A stretch of 64,000 bases of DNA, from assembly GCA_037349315.1 (NCBI GenBank), contig JBAIAC010000048.1, forward strand, positions 34,226,501-34,290,500, in the 5' to 3' direction. Shown piece after piece: positions 23,311 through 34,783 of the stretch. Below the pieces are notes generated by a model. That model was given only the letters and a program-made list of their open reading frames with translations. It did not search any database and had not been told where the DNA came from. The position numbers and the translations under genes are program-made. This DNA comes from Chelydra serpentina (Eukaryota; Chordata; Testudines; Chelydridae). How positions within the stretch are numbered: position 1 is the stretch's first letter; every line of letters starts with the position of its first letter.

Positions 23311-23690
23311 ACTGATGGTTAGGGCACTCACCTTGGTGGCAGGAGAATCATGCAGAGCAGAGACTTCAACCTTGGTCACCCACATCCCAGTTGAGCACCC
23401 CAACCACTGGGCTATCATCTTTCTTTAGCTTTCTGCCAATGAATATTTAATTATTTATACAAAGTAGAACAGCTCCAATAGGAGAGTTTGGAAGATACCT
23501 GCCCCTGAATAGCCAATAATCCATTGGTTAAGGCAGTCAACCAGGCTGTGTGAGATGCAGATTCAAATCCCTGGTCTGAATCAGGCAAAACAGGGGCTTG
23601 AATGTGGTTTTCTACATCCCACAGGAATGCCCAAACCATCAGGCTACTTGCTATTCTGGGGTCTCTTGCTCCCTCCTCGGCCCAGGAATT
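23311..23690 (+). mobile_element. tRNA-derived SINE-like fragments
   Basis: tRNA-like words recur: GATGGTTAGGGCACTCACC, CCCAACCACTGGGCTATC, and CATTGGTTAAGGCAGTCAACC with AGATTCAAATCCC. They resemble degraded A- and B-box regions. A related copy is at 55130-55260. The family is not named. Confidence 0.45.
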
Positions 23691-25719
23691 CCATCCTGGA
23701 TCTAAGAAACTTTCCCAACAAAAGTTTAGTTGAAACTGGTACCTTCCCACAAAAAGTTTTGGTTGAGTTGAAAGGTTCCCGACCAGGTCTCCTCGGGAGC
23801 AGAGTCAGGGCCATGCAAATTTCCAAAAATCTCTTGGAAATTACCACCAGCAATGTCTGCAGTAACTCATACCCTCCCCTGGAGAAGAATATAGGAGAGG
23901 TACAGAAGAGGGGGCACAGTCAGTGGCCAACTTTGGAGCCAACCTTTCAAAGAGACTGGGAAGCTGTGTGGAAGGATATGTGTTCCATGTGGAGATGGTC
24001 CATGTCAATCTGAGTTTCCTGTACCTCCACCGTAGAGCTAAAAGCCCATGAGCTTTAAAAAAAATCCACATTTGGCTCCAGATCCAAGCTTCCCAGCTTG
24101 GGCCCATCTCTGTCTTTTGGGTTCATTCCGTTTCAGGTCCAAATCTGAAATTCTTTCTACTATAAATTAGGCAGTGAAGAAAAGGGGATACTTTTGACTG
24201 CTAATGCCCGTAGAAAGCCCCTCACAAATCAACACACCTGACAGTGATTGCTGCATGCACCTCATTAATAGGGAGTCCAGGAGGAAAAACATTTTGAGCC
24301 AGACCCTCAGGTGGTGTCACTCAGTGTAGCTCCACTGGCATCAGCTGAGTATCAGGCCTTTTTTTCAAGCTGGTAATAGATTGGTATAAGTGCAGCATTC
24401 GGTGCTAAATTAATATTCCTGCTGAAACAACAGCACCATCTACTGGCCAATCAGTGTCTGCAGCTTCCGAGCGATGGAAGCATGAAAGGAAAAGGCGCAT
24501 AAAGTCTGTCTTGATATTTGTGTTGTTTCTGCCGAAATCATTGGGAGTGCCTTTATTTCCTGATTACTGTGGCTGAGTCTCTGACCATCTCACTCCATCC
24601 TAGCTACAAACAGTCTGCCCCCAAGTAATTGCAAGCCATTGCAGAAGCAAAATTAAACACTGTTTATAAAACAAGTTGACAGATTCCACTTCCTAGAATG
24701 GAGGGGAATCAAACTCAGCAGAATCAGGAGCACAGAAGAGAGTAAGTGCAAGCATCATAGATTTCCTGGTGTTCGGTCCTATAGAAGCCCCTACATGGCT
24801 TTGTCTACAGTGGGCTGATTCCTCTAAAATTTTCCACCCTTGCTAGCACAGGCGGGATTTTGTGCCAGCATCAAGAATGGAAGAGGAGAAAGCACTGTGG
24901 AAAATTAGGTCTGTCTCATCAGGCTGAGGGACAGGAAGTTTGCTAACATTAACAGAGAGGGGGAAACAGAGAAAGACGAAGAGCTCAGTTTTGGTCACAC
25001 TGAGCTTGAGTTGTTGCTGGGATATCAGAGAGACAACTGGAGATGTGAGTCGGGCGAGGGCAGAGGTGAGAGGTACATCTATGAGCCTTCAGTACAGACA
25101 TGTTAGTTGAAGGCATGTCTGACTGTGTACCATTGCCATGCCCTGATAATCAGCTGCCATGTTTCACCCCAGAGGTGGTTCCATTATATGTGGAGTCTCG
25201 ATATTTAGTTTGCATAGGAGTTTAAGTTTGTAAAGTGCTTTTGGATGAAAGAAGGCTCTGTAATTATAAGGTATTATTATGTTAGTGATAAATGGGAGGA
25301 GGAATCCTTTAGAATACATACTTTCATTTACATGCATCTTACACTGCATTTGCAAGAGCACATTTGACTTTTTATGCTTTCCTATGGTAGCGAATCTAAC
25401 TCCTGCTGTCAGGATTATTTGCTTCAGGCAGAATAAAATTGATGGCGTTAATTTTCCTTTCTACTAAACAAAATAATAGGTATCTTCCAGCTGAAGGAAA
25501 GTGGTGTAGTAATTTATTTGGGATCATACATTGCTTTGCCCAGAGCATATGCTGGCTCTGAGAACTCAGGCTAAGGCAAGGTCTGCAGTAATGACATATG
25601 TAGCAAATGAAACCAAAGCACTTGCATTTGCCATGATTCTGATAATAGGTGGGACTGATAGCACTGCCTATTATTGAGATTACCCAACTCTTTCCATTAT
25701 AAGACCCTGTTTTCAGTTA
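23691..25719. other. ASB4 intron 2, no recognisable feature
   Basis: Nothing supportable is seen. Short ORFs lack homology features. Confidence 0.35.
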
Positions 25720-26728
25720 AGCATCTGGGCTGCAATTTCCCATGCTGAGAGTTTGTCTCAGGTTGAATTTTTATTTTTTTTTAAATTTCAGCCAGAATGG
25801 TTTAGCTATTTCCGAGTACAAAGCTTGGGGAAATATATGGCTCTAATTACCTTTTCTTTTAGCAGCTCTAGCATCCCCATGCTTTGGAGCAAGGACTTTA
25901 CGTTTGGCAAGAGGGGTGGCCTTTGTGTCAGCATGCGCCTTTTGCCATCCTTGTGAAAACTGGCCCAACTTTGGCCAAGCTATATATTTTTTAAAAATCA
26001 AAGTTTGCACATGCTCAGTAGAGACTTGCAGCTTAAGTCCCTGAAGACTCCGCCTGCACTGCGCATGCTCTGGACTGTGGCTGCTGGGAGCTGAGCAGGG
26101 TTTTCCCTGAAATTGCAGTTTCTGGCTGCTCCAAGCCTTGGTGGGTCTGGGTCCAGACACCAGAACTGAGAGCAGGTAGCCTGGCTCTCTCCTGCGCTCT
26201 CCCTGTCCCTCACCCCCTCCCTCCGCTGGTCCCAGACTGCAGGGAGGAAGCTGCCTAAATCAAATGCAGAGGAGACAAGAGCCAGAACAGGTGGTAGGGT
26301 GGGGGAAGTTGTTTAGGACACGGAGTCTGGGGAGGTAGGGAGACTGAGGGTAATGGGAGAAGGGACTGGCTGGGCCAGGAGACCAGGCCTGGGAGCCAAG
26401 GGGAAACAGAAGAAATCAGGACTAGTTGGGCAGGGAGACAACAGAAGAGGACAAGGAAACACTGGCTGTGGAAGAGCTTGAGCGTGGATGAGGAGGAAGA
26501 GAGCAGACTGGGACTGGCTGGGCAAGGAGGAGACTGGGATTATGAATGAGTGGGGCAGTGGGAAGAAGGTGGGGAAAATCTGATGAGGAAGGAGGGTGTG
26601 AGGGGAGAAGTGGGACTGGCTCTGCAAAGAGATGGGGACAAGGAGTCAGTGGAGGGAATTGAGATTGGATGAGGAGCCTAGGGAGGGATACTGGAGGCTG
26701 TGGGGCAGAGGGAGACTGGGTGCAAGGA
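25720..26728 (+). repeat. Dispersed repeat family, copy B (left part)
   Basis: Collinear with 1706-2480: CATGCTTTGGAGCAAGGACTT, CACATGCTCAGTAGAGACTT, GAGCAGGGTTTTCCCTG and a purine-rich GGACTGG tail. It is interrupted by a hAT element at 26737-27089 and resumes to about 27400. Confidence 0.5.
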
Positions 26729-26736
26729 GACGACAG

Positions 26737-27089
26737 CATAGGGGCCGACTTCCGGCCCTGCCCGTGGGTGCTGTCACCCGGCATCGGGGGCGGGGCCCCG
26801 CCCGACGCCGGGCCCCGCCCCCAACGCCGGGTGACGTTGCAGGGCCCCGCCCCCAACGCCGGGTGACGTTGCGGGGCCCCGCCCCCAACGCCGGGTGACG
26901 TTGCGGGGCCCCGCCCCCGACGCCATGTTGCCCAGCATCGGGGGCGGGGCCCCCGCAACGTCTCCCGGTGCCCGGTAAGTTTCCCGCGGGTCCGGGGCGG
27001 GCGGGGAGTTGCCGGTGGGTGCAGAGCACCCACCAATTTTTCTCCGTGGGTGCTCCAGCACCGGAGCACCCACGGAGTCAGCACCTATG
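26737..27089 (+). mobile_element. GC-rich hAT-type MITE, 8-bp duplication GACGACAG
   Basis: The ends are CATAGGGGCCGACT and, read from the right, CATAGGTGCTGACT. Flanks 26729-26736 and 27090-27097 are both GACGACAG. The interior has about four tandem copies of a roughly 31-bp unit (GGCCCCGCCCCCAACGCC with GGGTGACGTTGC). Related copies: 37077-37455, 57832-58133, and a fragment at about 31345-31410. Confidence 0.82.
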
Positions 27090-27400
27090 GACGACAGGTG
27101 GGGAGCAACTGGGAATGGCTAAGTCAGGTTACCAGGACTGGGTGGGGAGGGGTGAGACTGGGATGGGAATTCCGGGGGGCCAGGGGGAAGGTAGAAGGAG
27201 ACTGAAACTAGGATGAGAAGCCTGAGGAGTAGAGACTGGGAGTGGCTGAGGAGAATGGGAGTGGGATGAGATGCCAGGCATGGGGATGAGACAGGACTGG
27301 GATAGGAATAGGTTGGAGAGGAAGGGGCAGAAAGGGCCATGTTTGGGGGAATGGGCATGATGGTCTGTGCCCAGTAGAGCACAATCCCCTCCAGAGTCTG
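27090..27400 (+). repeat. Dispersed repeat family, copy B (right part)
   Basis: Continuation of the purine-rich GGGACTGG-type tail beyond the hAT insertion. Confidence 0.4.
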
Positions 27401-28460
27401 GAATGGAACCCAAGATCTCTGAATCTTACTATTTCTCTGCTGTCAGCAAATATCTGTGAAACCCTCTGGCAAAGTGTCTCATTCCCTGCTAGAGCTGGTC
27501 CACAAGGGGGATAACAACCTACTACTGCTATCAGTTACTCCGTTAACTCAAGTGGCAGAGTTCTATGTAGTGCATCTAAAGGTTTCAACACTGCTGATGA
27601 CCCATGTGGGTGTCAGTATGACGGCATATCTGTTTTTCCAGTTGCTTTTTTAAAAAACCTAGGAAATTACACACACAAAGCTACATAAAAAACATTACAG
27701 TTGCAAAGCCAAACACTCAAAAGTTAAGCAATAGTAGAAGTCAGGTTGTCTGTGCATATGCATTACAATAGAGACTTTAATTGCATTATCACTTTTTGTT
27801 TTTTATCAACAGGATCCCTGCTTCATTCAGTGCACAGGATGGGCCTACTCTAGAGGATGCATCAGAGATGGGAAATGAAAAAAGTATTATCTGCAGTACC
27901 CTTACTTCATTTGTTGCAGAAGAGACACCATCACTCCGGAGTCTCAAACCCAAGCCCACAAGATTCATGGGTGTAGCCCTGCACCAATCCTCCACCTAGC
28001 AGCCTGCTAGCAATAGCTTACCCGAGACCCATAAAGCCCAGCCCCTGTGTGAGGGCCCACCCTGAGGTCCAACTGGCAGAGTCTCAAAGCGGCTGATTAG
28101 CCAGCAGCAGAAACAGGAAGCTGTCTGAACAATTAGGTTTCACCCTGCTCTGGGCTGTGTGGCTTGTACTACCCATTCACCGGCTCAATTTCCTGGCATT
28201 CCGACCCAACTTGACTCCTGATATCTGACCTGTGGTTGCTGACCTTCAGATTGTCTCCTGCCTCTGACCCGCTGGTAGCCTGACCCAGCCTAGACTTTGG
28301 TTCCCAACTTGTGGTTCCGATCTCCAGTTTGTTTCCTGCTTCTGACCTCCTGGTATCCCAACCCAGGAGTCCTGGCTCGTGACTGCAGATTCTGGCTCCA
28401 ACTACTAGGTCTGGTCACCCATGACCTGGCCATGACAGAAGGCATGCAAGGGACTACAGG
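27401..28460. other. Intron 2 sequence with a diverged tandem block
   Basis: About 28200-28445 contains diverged repeats of a unit with CTGACCT, GTTCC and TCTCCTGCCTCTGACC words. Elsewhere nothing is recognised. Confidence 0.35.
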
Positions 28461-29041
28461 AAGACAAAGTATGGTTTCATGGTTAAGGCAGTTGAATACT
28501 GCTTTGGAGAACTGGATTTTATCCCTGTCTCTGTCACAGGATTACTATTAGGGTGACCATATGTCCTGATTTTATAGGGAGTGTCCGATTTTTGGGTCTT
28601 TTTCTTATATAGGCTCCTATTACCCCACACCCCCTCTCCCGATTTTTCACACTTGCTGTCTGGTCACCCTAGTTCCTATGTGATACAAGGCAAATCACTA
28701 GCATCAAACTTTTCATACCCAGTCACTAATTGGGTGTCCCTCATTTTCAAGATGCCTGACTTGATACCCTAGGGTCTGATTTGCAGAAATGCTGAGTAAT
28801 CACAGCTGCAATTGAAGTCAATGGGAGCTGTGATTTGAACATAGAAAGTGCTATATAGTGCTAAATACTCTGAAAAATCAGTCTCAAATTGGCCAAAATT
28901 AGTGGACACTTTTGACCTTAGTCTCTCTGCCCCTCTATTCTCCATCTGTAAAATGGGAGTAATGAAACCAGCTCATCTCACAGAGGTATTGTGAAAATAA
29001 ATTCATTAGTGTTTGTGAAGTGCTCAGATACTATACTGCTG
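28461..29041 (+). mobile_element. MIR-type SINE interrupted by a mariner-like MITE
   Basis: A tRNA-like head (TTCATGGTTAAGGCAGTTGA, GATTTTATCCCTGTCTCTGT) precedes the MITE at 28551. A CORE-SINE tail (CCATCTGTAAAATGGGAGTA ... GTGAAGTGCTCAGATACTAT) lies at about 28938-29035. The middle is diverged and includes a TTGAAGTCAATGGGAGC motif. Confidence 0.55.
28551..28669 (+). mobile_element. Mariner-like MITE (GGGTGACCA ends, TA duplication)
   Basis: 119 bp. GGGTGACCATA at the left and GGTCACCC at the right, each flanked by TA. Same family as 15891-16013, in inverse orientation. Confidence 0.8.
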
Positions 29042-29065
29042 AATGCCATAAGCCCAGAAGAAAAG

Positions 29066-29724
29066 TGTGACGGGGCATCTGCCCTGCACTGGCCCTGATA
29101 GGGTTAAAACCCAGCCTGGAGGGCTGCAAGAAAACAGCCAATTAGGGCAGTGGCAGCAGCCAATTAGGCAGCAGCTGGACCAACCAATCAGGGCCCAGCT
29201 GGCCCATATAAAAGGAAGCTGCAGGCCAGACTAAGGGAGTCTGCTGCTGAAAGCCCTAGGGAGAGGGCTGGCTTCCTAGAGCACTGTGAATAGGGCTTGC
29301 AGGCCCGAGGCCCTGGGAAGAGGGTGCAGGAGCCAAAGGTGTTGGGGCTGCAGGGAAGTGGCCCAGGGAATTGAGACAGACTGGTGGAGAAAGAAAGGAG
29401 GGATAATGGAAAGCTGTTGTTTACAGGGTCCCTGGGCTGGGACACAGAGTAGTGAGTGGGCCTGCATCCCCCTACTCGCCGTTGAAGAAGCAGCCAGGTT
29501 ATAGATTGCCGAGCCACTGTGAGATGTGGCTAGACTGTTGCAAAAGAAGTCCCCCAGAAGGGGGAACCTGGATTGTGACACAGCCGGAGGGTGGAACTGA
29601 AGTGGGTCTGCAGGCAGAGACGAGGATGGGAGAGCCCCCACCACCGGAGGGCACACCTGCTGGCCAGAGCCAATTCCCAAAATGGCCAGCAGGAGGCACC
29701 AGTGTGGGGAGAGACCCCATGACA
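29066..29724 (+). mobile_element. Probable solo LTR, 659 bp
   Basis: Begins TGTGACGGGGC and ends GACCCCATGACA (TG...CA with partly inverted ends). Flanks AAAAG and GAAAG are a likely 5-bp duplication with one mismatch. A CCAAT box (AACCAATCA, about 29182) and a TATA box (ATATAAAAGG, 29206-29215) lie in promoter order, which orients it plus. No internal region. Confidence 0.65.
29206..29215 (+). promoter_or_regulatory. Candidate TATA box of the solo LTR
   Basis: ATATAAAAGG, about 25 bp downstream of a CCAAT box, in the LTR at 29066-29724. Confidence 0.45.
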
Positions 29725-30502
29725 GAAAGCAATAATTGTCTTCAGAGCCTGGCCCCAAACCCAGAATCCGCGGTAAATAAAGCCAGGGGCCACACAATTA
29801 ACAAGGATAAAACAAGCTAGTGAATAAGCGGTTCGTTCATTCATTCACAAGTACTATCCATTAAGGAGGCAGAGGTCCTGTGATCATATATGTTATGATA
29901 CAGTCTATAATTACATGTACAAAGGGACCAAACTAGGGCTGCACAGGCAACATTAATTCTGGTATTTACTAACTTTTGAGTATTTGACTTAGCAACTTAA
30001 TAATGTTCTTTGAAGATAGCTTGGGGGTAGGGGGTTGTAAGTAATATAGATTTTATTTTCTTCCTTTGCAGTTATTTTAAGGGCTTACCCTGCTTCCACT
30101 GAAGTCAATGGGAATTACTACCCCCCTCTCCCCCCACACACACTTCCTGTAACTTCAGGACAAGGACAAAGCTGTAGGCTTTCAGGGTGGGTGAACTCAA
30201 ATGAAAAACACTCTCAGTTTATCTATCAGATATACAAACGCCAGCACATATTATGGCTGTGTGCATGTATTTTTACAGCTGAGGCCTTGCCTACTCTGTG
30301 TGGGCATTAAAAACCACTTTTGGCATGAGGAAGGGTTTGTCCTGGTGCCCTAGACTGAATTTTCCTGCTCTCCAAACTGCAGCTGGACTGCTGCCCTCCT
30401 CTGAGTTGGCTGTGTTTCGGTGGGGCTCTATTGGTATTGTTTGTGAAGCACTAGGGAGCTATAAAAGCATGAAATATGATTATTTGCTTTTTAACAAAAT
30501 AA
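29725..30502. other. No recognisable feature
   Basis: Intronic sequence. It includes a CCACTGAAGTCAATGGGAAT motif at about 30096 belonging to a recurrent dispersed word. Confidence 0.35.
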
Positions 30503-30510
30503 TATAGACC

Positions 30511-31486
30511 CAGGGCCGGCTCTAGATTTTTTGCTGCCCCAAGCAAAACATTTTTGCCCATCCCCCCCCCCTTTTTGCACACCCCCCAGCCCTGCCCCAA
30601 CTCTGCCCCTTTCCGCCCCATTCCAACCCCTTCCCCAAATCCCCAGCCCTGCCTCCTCCCCCAGGCATGCCGCATTTCACCTACTACCCCTCCTTCCCAG
30701 GCTTGCCGTGCCTGGGAGGAAGCAGGAGAAGCGGAGAGGTGGCACGCTCGAGGGAGGAGGCAGCGGTGGAGTGGAGGTGAGCTGGGGCGGGAAGCGGTTA
30801 CTCTGCACCCCTCCTCCCCCAGGGTTACTTCCTGCAGCCCTCCCTGCGCCCCCCCCCCGCTCACTTCCGCTCCACTTGCTCCCCTGAGTATGCCGCCGCT
30901 CCGCTTATCCCCCCTCCCTCCCAGGCTTGCCGCACCAGGGGGGAGAGGGGGAGAAGCAGAGCGACGGCGCGCTCAGGGGAGCAGGTGGTGGTGGAGCGGA
31001 GGTGAGCTGGGGTGGGGAGTGGTTACTCTGCACCCTCCTCCCCCAGGGTTACTTCCTGCAGCCCTCCCTGCGCCCCCCCCAGCTCACTTCCGCTCCACTT
31101 GCTCCCCTGAGTATGCCGCCGCTCCGCTTTGACCCCCCCCCCCCCCGGTTACTTCCTGCAGCCCTCCCTGCATCCCCCCCAGCTCACCTCTGCTCCGCCT
31201 GCTCCCTTGAGCGCGCCGCCGCTCTGCCTTTCCTCCCTCCCAGACTTGCTGCCAAACAGCTGTTTCACGCGGCAAGGAAGGGAGGGAGAAGTGGAGTGGT
31301 GGCGGCGTGCTCAGGGGAGGAGGCGGAGCGGAGGCGAGCTGGGGCGGGTGGGGTGCGGGGAGCTGCCGGTGGGTTCATTGGCACCCATGGAGTCGGCGCC
31401 TATGATGGCCAGCACCGGAATGCCGCCACTCGAAAAGTGCCGCCCCAAGCACCTGGTTGCTTTGCTAGTGCCTAGAGCCGGCCCTG
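30511..31486 (+). mobile_element. hAT-type element, 976 bp, next to ASB4 exon 2
   Basis: Perfect CAGGGCCGGCTCTAG terminal inverted repeats. Flanks TATAGACC (30503-30510) and TACAGACC (31487-31494) are an 8-bp duplication with one mismatch. The interior has three or more imperfect tandem GC-rich segments (CCCCCAGGGTTACTTCCTGC, CTCACTTCCGCTCCACTTGC). A fragment of the CATAGG-type family lies near its right end (31345-31410). The long GC-rich ORFs here are artefacts. No transposase. Confidence 0.82.
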
Positions 31487-31552
31487 TACAGACCTTTAAA
31501 CTCCTGCTAAACCTCAAAGGTACTTGACTGTCTAAGTTATAATCTGACTTAC

Positions 31553-31852
31553 CTCTCCAAATGAGCTGCTGGGCACAAGGCACAGAGGCCTTGGTCATGC
31601 AGAAGTGTAAGGGTGCATGGCCGCTCAGTGAGAAGCAGTTAATGTTAGCTCCGTGGTTGCAAAGGATCGCGAGACACTCAACGTTTGCCACATCGCATGC
31701 CACGTGGATAGCAGCTTTCCCATTTGGCTTGTAGTTGACGGCAGCTTTGTGATCTAACAGTACCATGAGGCTCTCCAGATATCCATACAGGGCTGATATA
31801 TGCAGTCCAGTGGCCCAAGATGATTTTAACTTATAACTAGGCAGCCAATATC
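31553..31852 (-). CDS. ASB4: ASB4 exon 2
   Basis: This 300-nt exon encodes residues 60-159, starting [18 protein letters not shown]. It has ankyrin motifs around [22 protein letters not shown] and APLHFC. The acceptor is TTTTACAG|GA at 31852 and the donor GAGAG|GTAAGT at 31553 is a perfect consensus. A hAT transposon ends 66 bp beyond the donor, inside intron 2. Confidence 0.93.
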
Positions 31853-34189
31853 CTGTAAAAAGTGAAGATGCATTACCAGCCTTGAATAAGAATCATCCAG
31901 ATGAGCCACTAAATTAGATTAATTGGAGGGGGGTGGAAGGGTGTTGGAGTTCAGCTTTGATTTGTTTTAATGTAATTTAATCAGTTAGGGTCTAGTGTAT
32001 GCAAAGTGCTCTGAGTAATAACCTTACTTTCATTAAGCACTGCCAGCATGCAACTGAATGGATTGATTTTGAACAGATGAATTGCCACGTAACTGTTCTC
32101 CGAGGGTAGTTTTTTCTTCCTGCAGCCTCCAAGACTGAATAAAAAGACCTAACGCATTTAAAATGCCACCAGCTGAAACATATGGGTGGGGAGGGGGAGG
32201 AAATAGGATCTTTGATCTGGTAAGAGCTGAGCAAACGCTACATTTGAATAAAAAGCAGCATTCGGGCTACATCCACGCTAGGAGTTGGTGGTGTGCTTCC
32301 CAGCTCATGTTGGACATGCACTAGCTCTCCCTGAGCTAAAAATAGTAGTGTAGTTGGGGTAGTGTGGGAAGCAGCAAGAGGCAGCACCGGCTAGCTGTGG
32401 TGCGTATCTACTCGGGGTGTTCTGGTGGGTTTGTACTCAGGTTGACGAGCCCATTGCCACCACGTGCTGCTGCCCTTGCTACTGTGGCTACGCGACTGTT
32501 TTTAGCTCACCGCATCAAGGCGAGCTAGCATGAGTATGTCTAATGAGAGCTGAGTATCACACCCTTCGGTGCTAATGCAGGACTCTTCGTTAGATCTCTG
32601 ACTCAACAGGTAGCAGCACATCATGTTGTTCTTGGGTAGGAGATCTCAGGATTTCACGTCAGTGTCTGGGATCTGCCTTCTTGTGGATCAGGGCCTTCAT
32701 GAGGATGGTTTCTTTCTGCCCTCCTGGATCTCCCTTTATCAAAGCCTTGTTATTCAGGCTATTCAACAAAGACAGGATTTTCCCTAGAGTCAGTGGAATG
32801 CCCTCAACCAACAAAGAGAATAAATGCATTGTCGTGATTTGGGGAGACAGGTGCATGTGCCTCATGAGGGAGGAAAGACCCCTCCAAGGATATAGATCTA
32901 TGGTCGTCTTCATTCAATTTTCACATTTTAAATAAAATGGGTTAAATTTGTAGGAACACATGAACCTTCTTTAGCCTTTAGTCTTAGAGCAATACAAGAG
33001 ACAATATTTTAAGGTGTTATATTTATCACTGTGTGAGATTGTTCAGATCCCATCCAAGTAAAACAAGTATTGATTGTGCATCACCATTGTCTCTTTGAAA
33101 CCAGAGAAGCAAAAACCATGTATCAGATACACAGGAAATAAACAAAGGTGAGATTATTAGCCCTTCAAACATGGACAAAAAAAGGTTATTTGTTGTACTA
33201 GCTGAGAGATTGAACTGAAGGTGTTTATTTCCATGTGTGCTTAATAACTGAAAAAGGCAGCTGATTACTGCTTCTTAGATTCATGTGAGAAATCTTGCAG
33301 AAAGTAAATATTGGGATGTTTTGATGCTAGCTGAGCATAAAACCTGCTTTATTGCTTTAAAGCATACATTTGTTGGAAATTGGTCAGTACCTAGCCATAA
33401 GCTTATTTATTTTTTTCCATCCCATGAAGAGGATTCTATGGCTGAAGTGTTTGTTTTGACTGTTTTCCCAGGGTGGCAATAGATTACTTATTCTGATTCG
33501 ACAATAGACTATGGCATCGCAAGTCTATGATTTTGAAAACGAAAACATCTCCCATCAAATAACATTCAAGGCCAAGGGCATTTCCTGGGGATTGAACTAA
33601 GGGGAACATACTGTATTTTACTAGAAGCTGCAAATGGGAAGCTTGAAACAACATAGGTTTCTGGGTCGGTTTTGTCATGTGTCTTGATTGGGTATGTACA
33701 GGGAATTTATATATACCAATGTACTCACATATTCTGGCTGTGCTCTAGGGTTCTCTGCGGGACGGGGAGGGTGGGGTGGGGGAAGAGCAAAGGAATCCTT
33801 TCTCCAGGCTTCCTGAACCTACAGCTCTGGGATGGTGGTAGGCCTACCCCCAACCTAAACCACCAACAAGATGTAAGGAGCCTCTGAAATAGGAGGCATA
33901 GTGCAGCACTACCACACCAGTTATTCAGCTCCTGGTGACTTACACTGCCAGAGGAGGGAGCAGTTAGTTTTTAATCTCCATATAAATATATTTTGGATCA
34001 TCAGAGGCTACTCTAAAAAGCATAAGGCCGAGCTACCTTTGACTAGTTATGTAAATCATAGCTCATGAATCAATTTAAGTGATAACATTTTGAAAGGATA
34101 AAACACGACAATTGCTTCTGCAAAAGTAAGCTACTAAGACCAGTTTGCTTTGGTTTTGCAAATGCAGCAGCAGCTGCTGCTGCTTTTAC
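31853..34189. other. ASB4 intron 1
   Basis: Apart from the DNA transposon at 32268-32543 no feature is recognised. Confidence 0.5.
32268..32543 (+). mobile_element. Non-autonomous DNA transposon fragment
   Basis: The left end GGGCTACATCCACGCTAG and right end GCATGAGTATGTCTAATG resemble the ATGTCTAC/CTACATC ends of reptile MITEs. CTCCCTGAGCTAAAAATAGT and a later ACTGTTTTTAGCTCACC form internal inverted words. Related to 14640-14879. Confidence 0.45.
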
Positions 34190-34367
34190 CTTGTTTGTAT
34201 GATGCCAAAATCAGGTTCTCATCTTCCACTTCAAACACTGTGTCCACATCTATTTGCTTGTGTAACAAAAGATCTTCCAGCGTTTTGTAGTCATTTGATT
34301 TTACAGCTTCAAGAAAAGCTTTTTTCATTAACTTGGCAGTCGCAGCCCGAGTAATCCTTTCTTCCAT
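34190..34367 (-). CDS. ASB4: ASB4 exon 1 (coding part)
   Basis: Encodes residues 1-59 plus the first base of codon 60. It includes the N-terminal helix [17 protein letters not shown] and the conserved [13 protein letters not shown] segment. The start at 34367 is preferred: its context AGCATGG has A at -3 and G at +4, and the resulting length matches mammalian ASB4. An in-frame ATG 14 codons upstream (34409) would add a non-conserved stretch. The donor is CAAG|GTAAAA, exactly at 34190. A TATAAA lies at 34419-34424 on this strand, 52 nt upstream of the start codon, so the 5' UTR may be very short or may continue in an unseen upstream exon. Confidence 0.92.
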
Positions 34368-34418
34368 GCTCTCTCCTTTTGTATATGCCTCACCCGTGTC
34401 TATTATCAACTGTGTTTG

Positions 34419-34424
34419 TTTATA
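34419..34424 (-). promoter_or_regulatory. Possible ASB4 TATA box
   Basis: TATAAA on the minus strand, 52 nt upstream of the preferred ASB4 start codon. If used, transcription would begin very near the ATG and exclude the upstream in-frame ATG. Weak evidence by position only. Confidence 0.25.
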
Positions 34425-34783
34425 TTACGCACAGAGGGGCGTGCTGAGTTCCCTGTAGAGCAGGCTGGAGAGCCTGTAAACCAGAAGGTAATTTTATCAC
34501 TAAGTCATGCTGATCTGTTTGTTCTATTTAAGGAGCATTTCAGACATTGAAATGCCTATCTTGGATGTCACCATACTCTGAGTTCTGTCAAAGCAAGCAC
34601 AGACAGCTGTGGCTATGAGACCAATATGAAGAAGTATCATTAGGGGGTCCACATAAGTTAAGTTTCATTAGTCAGACTTTTATCCTGTGCAAAAATATTA
34701 CAATTAAATTAAAAGGTGCTTAGCTCTGGTATCATTTCTCAGGGAATCAGTAAACATCACGACCAGGGCTTGGGTGGTCAGTC

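Larger units (their letters stand above)
14295..34367 (-). other. ASB4: ASB4 gene span (coding part, five exons)
   Basis: This is the complete coding locus of ankyrin repeat and SOCS box protein 4. Known family role: a substrate-recognition subunit of a Cullin-5/Elongin B-C/RBX2 ubiquitin ligase, with ankyrin repeats binding substrate and the C-terminal SOCS box docking to Elongin C and CUL5. It is linked in mammals to vascular development. Exon lengths are 178, 300, 491, 114 and 189 nt, totalling 1272 nt and 423 aa, against 426 aa recalled for human ASB4. Introns 1 to 4 are 2337, 9442, 1683 and 5339 bp and all show GT...AG borders. Reading phase carries correctly across each junction. No frameshift or internal stop is seen, so the gene appears functional. 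The identification is by remembered ortholog similarity along the whole protein. Confidence 0.93.

Noticed and set aside
26422..27084. 220-codon Pro/Gly/Arg-rich minus-strand ORF
   Set aside because: It spans a hAT MITE with GGCCCCGCCCCC tandem units and a purine-rich repeat; no domain features.
29276..29844. 173-codon minus-strand ORF
   Set aside because: It runs antisense through a solo LTR and has no recognisable family features.
30554..31475. ORFs of 132-192 codons rich in Pro and Ala
   Set aside because: They lie entirely within the hAT element 30511-31486 and derive from its tandem GC-rich segments.
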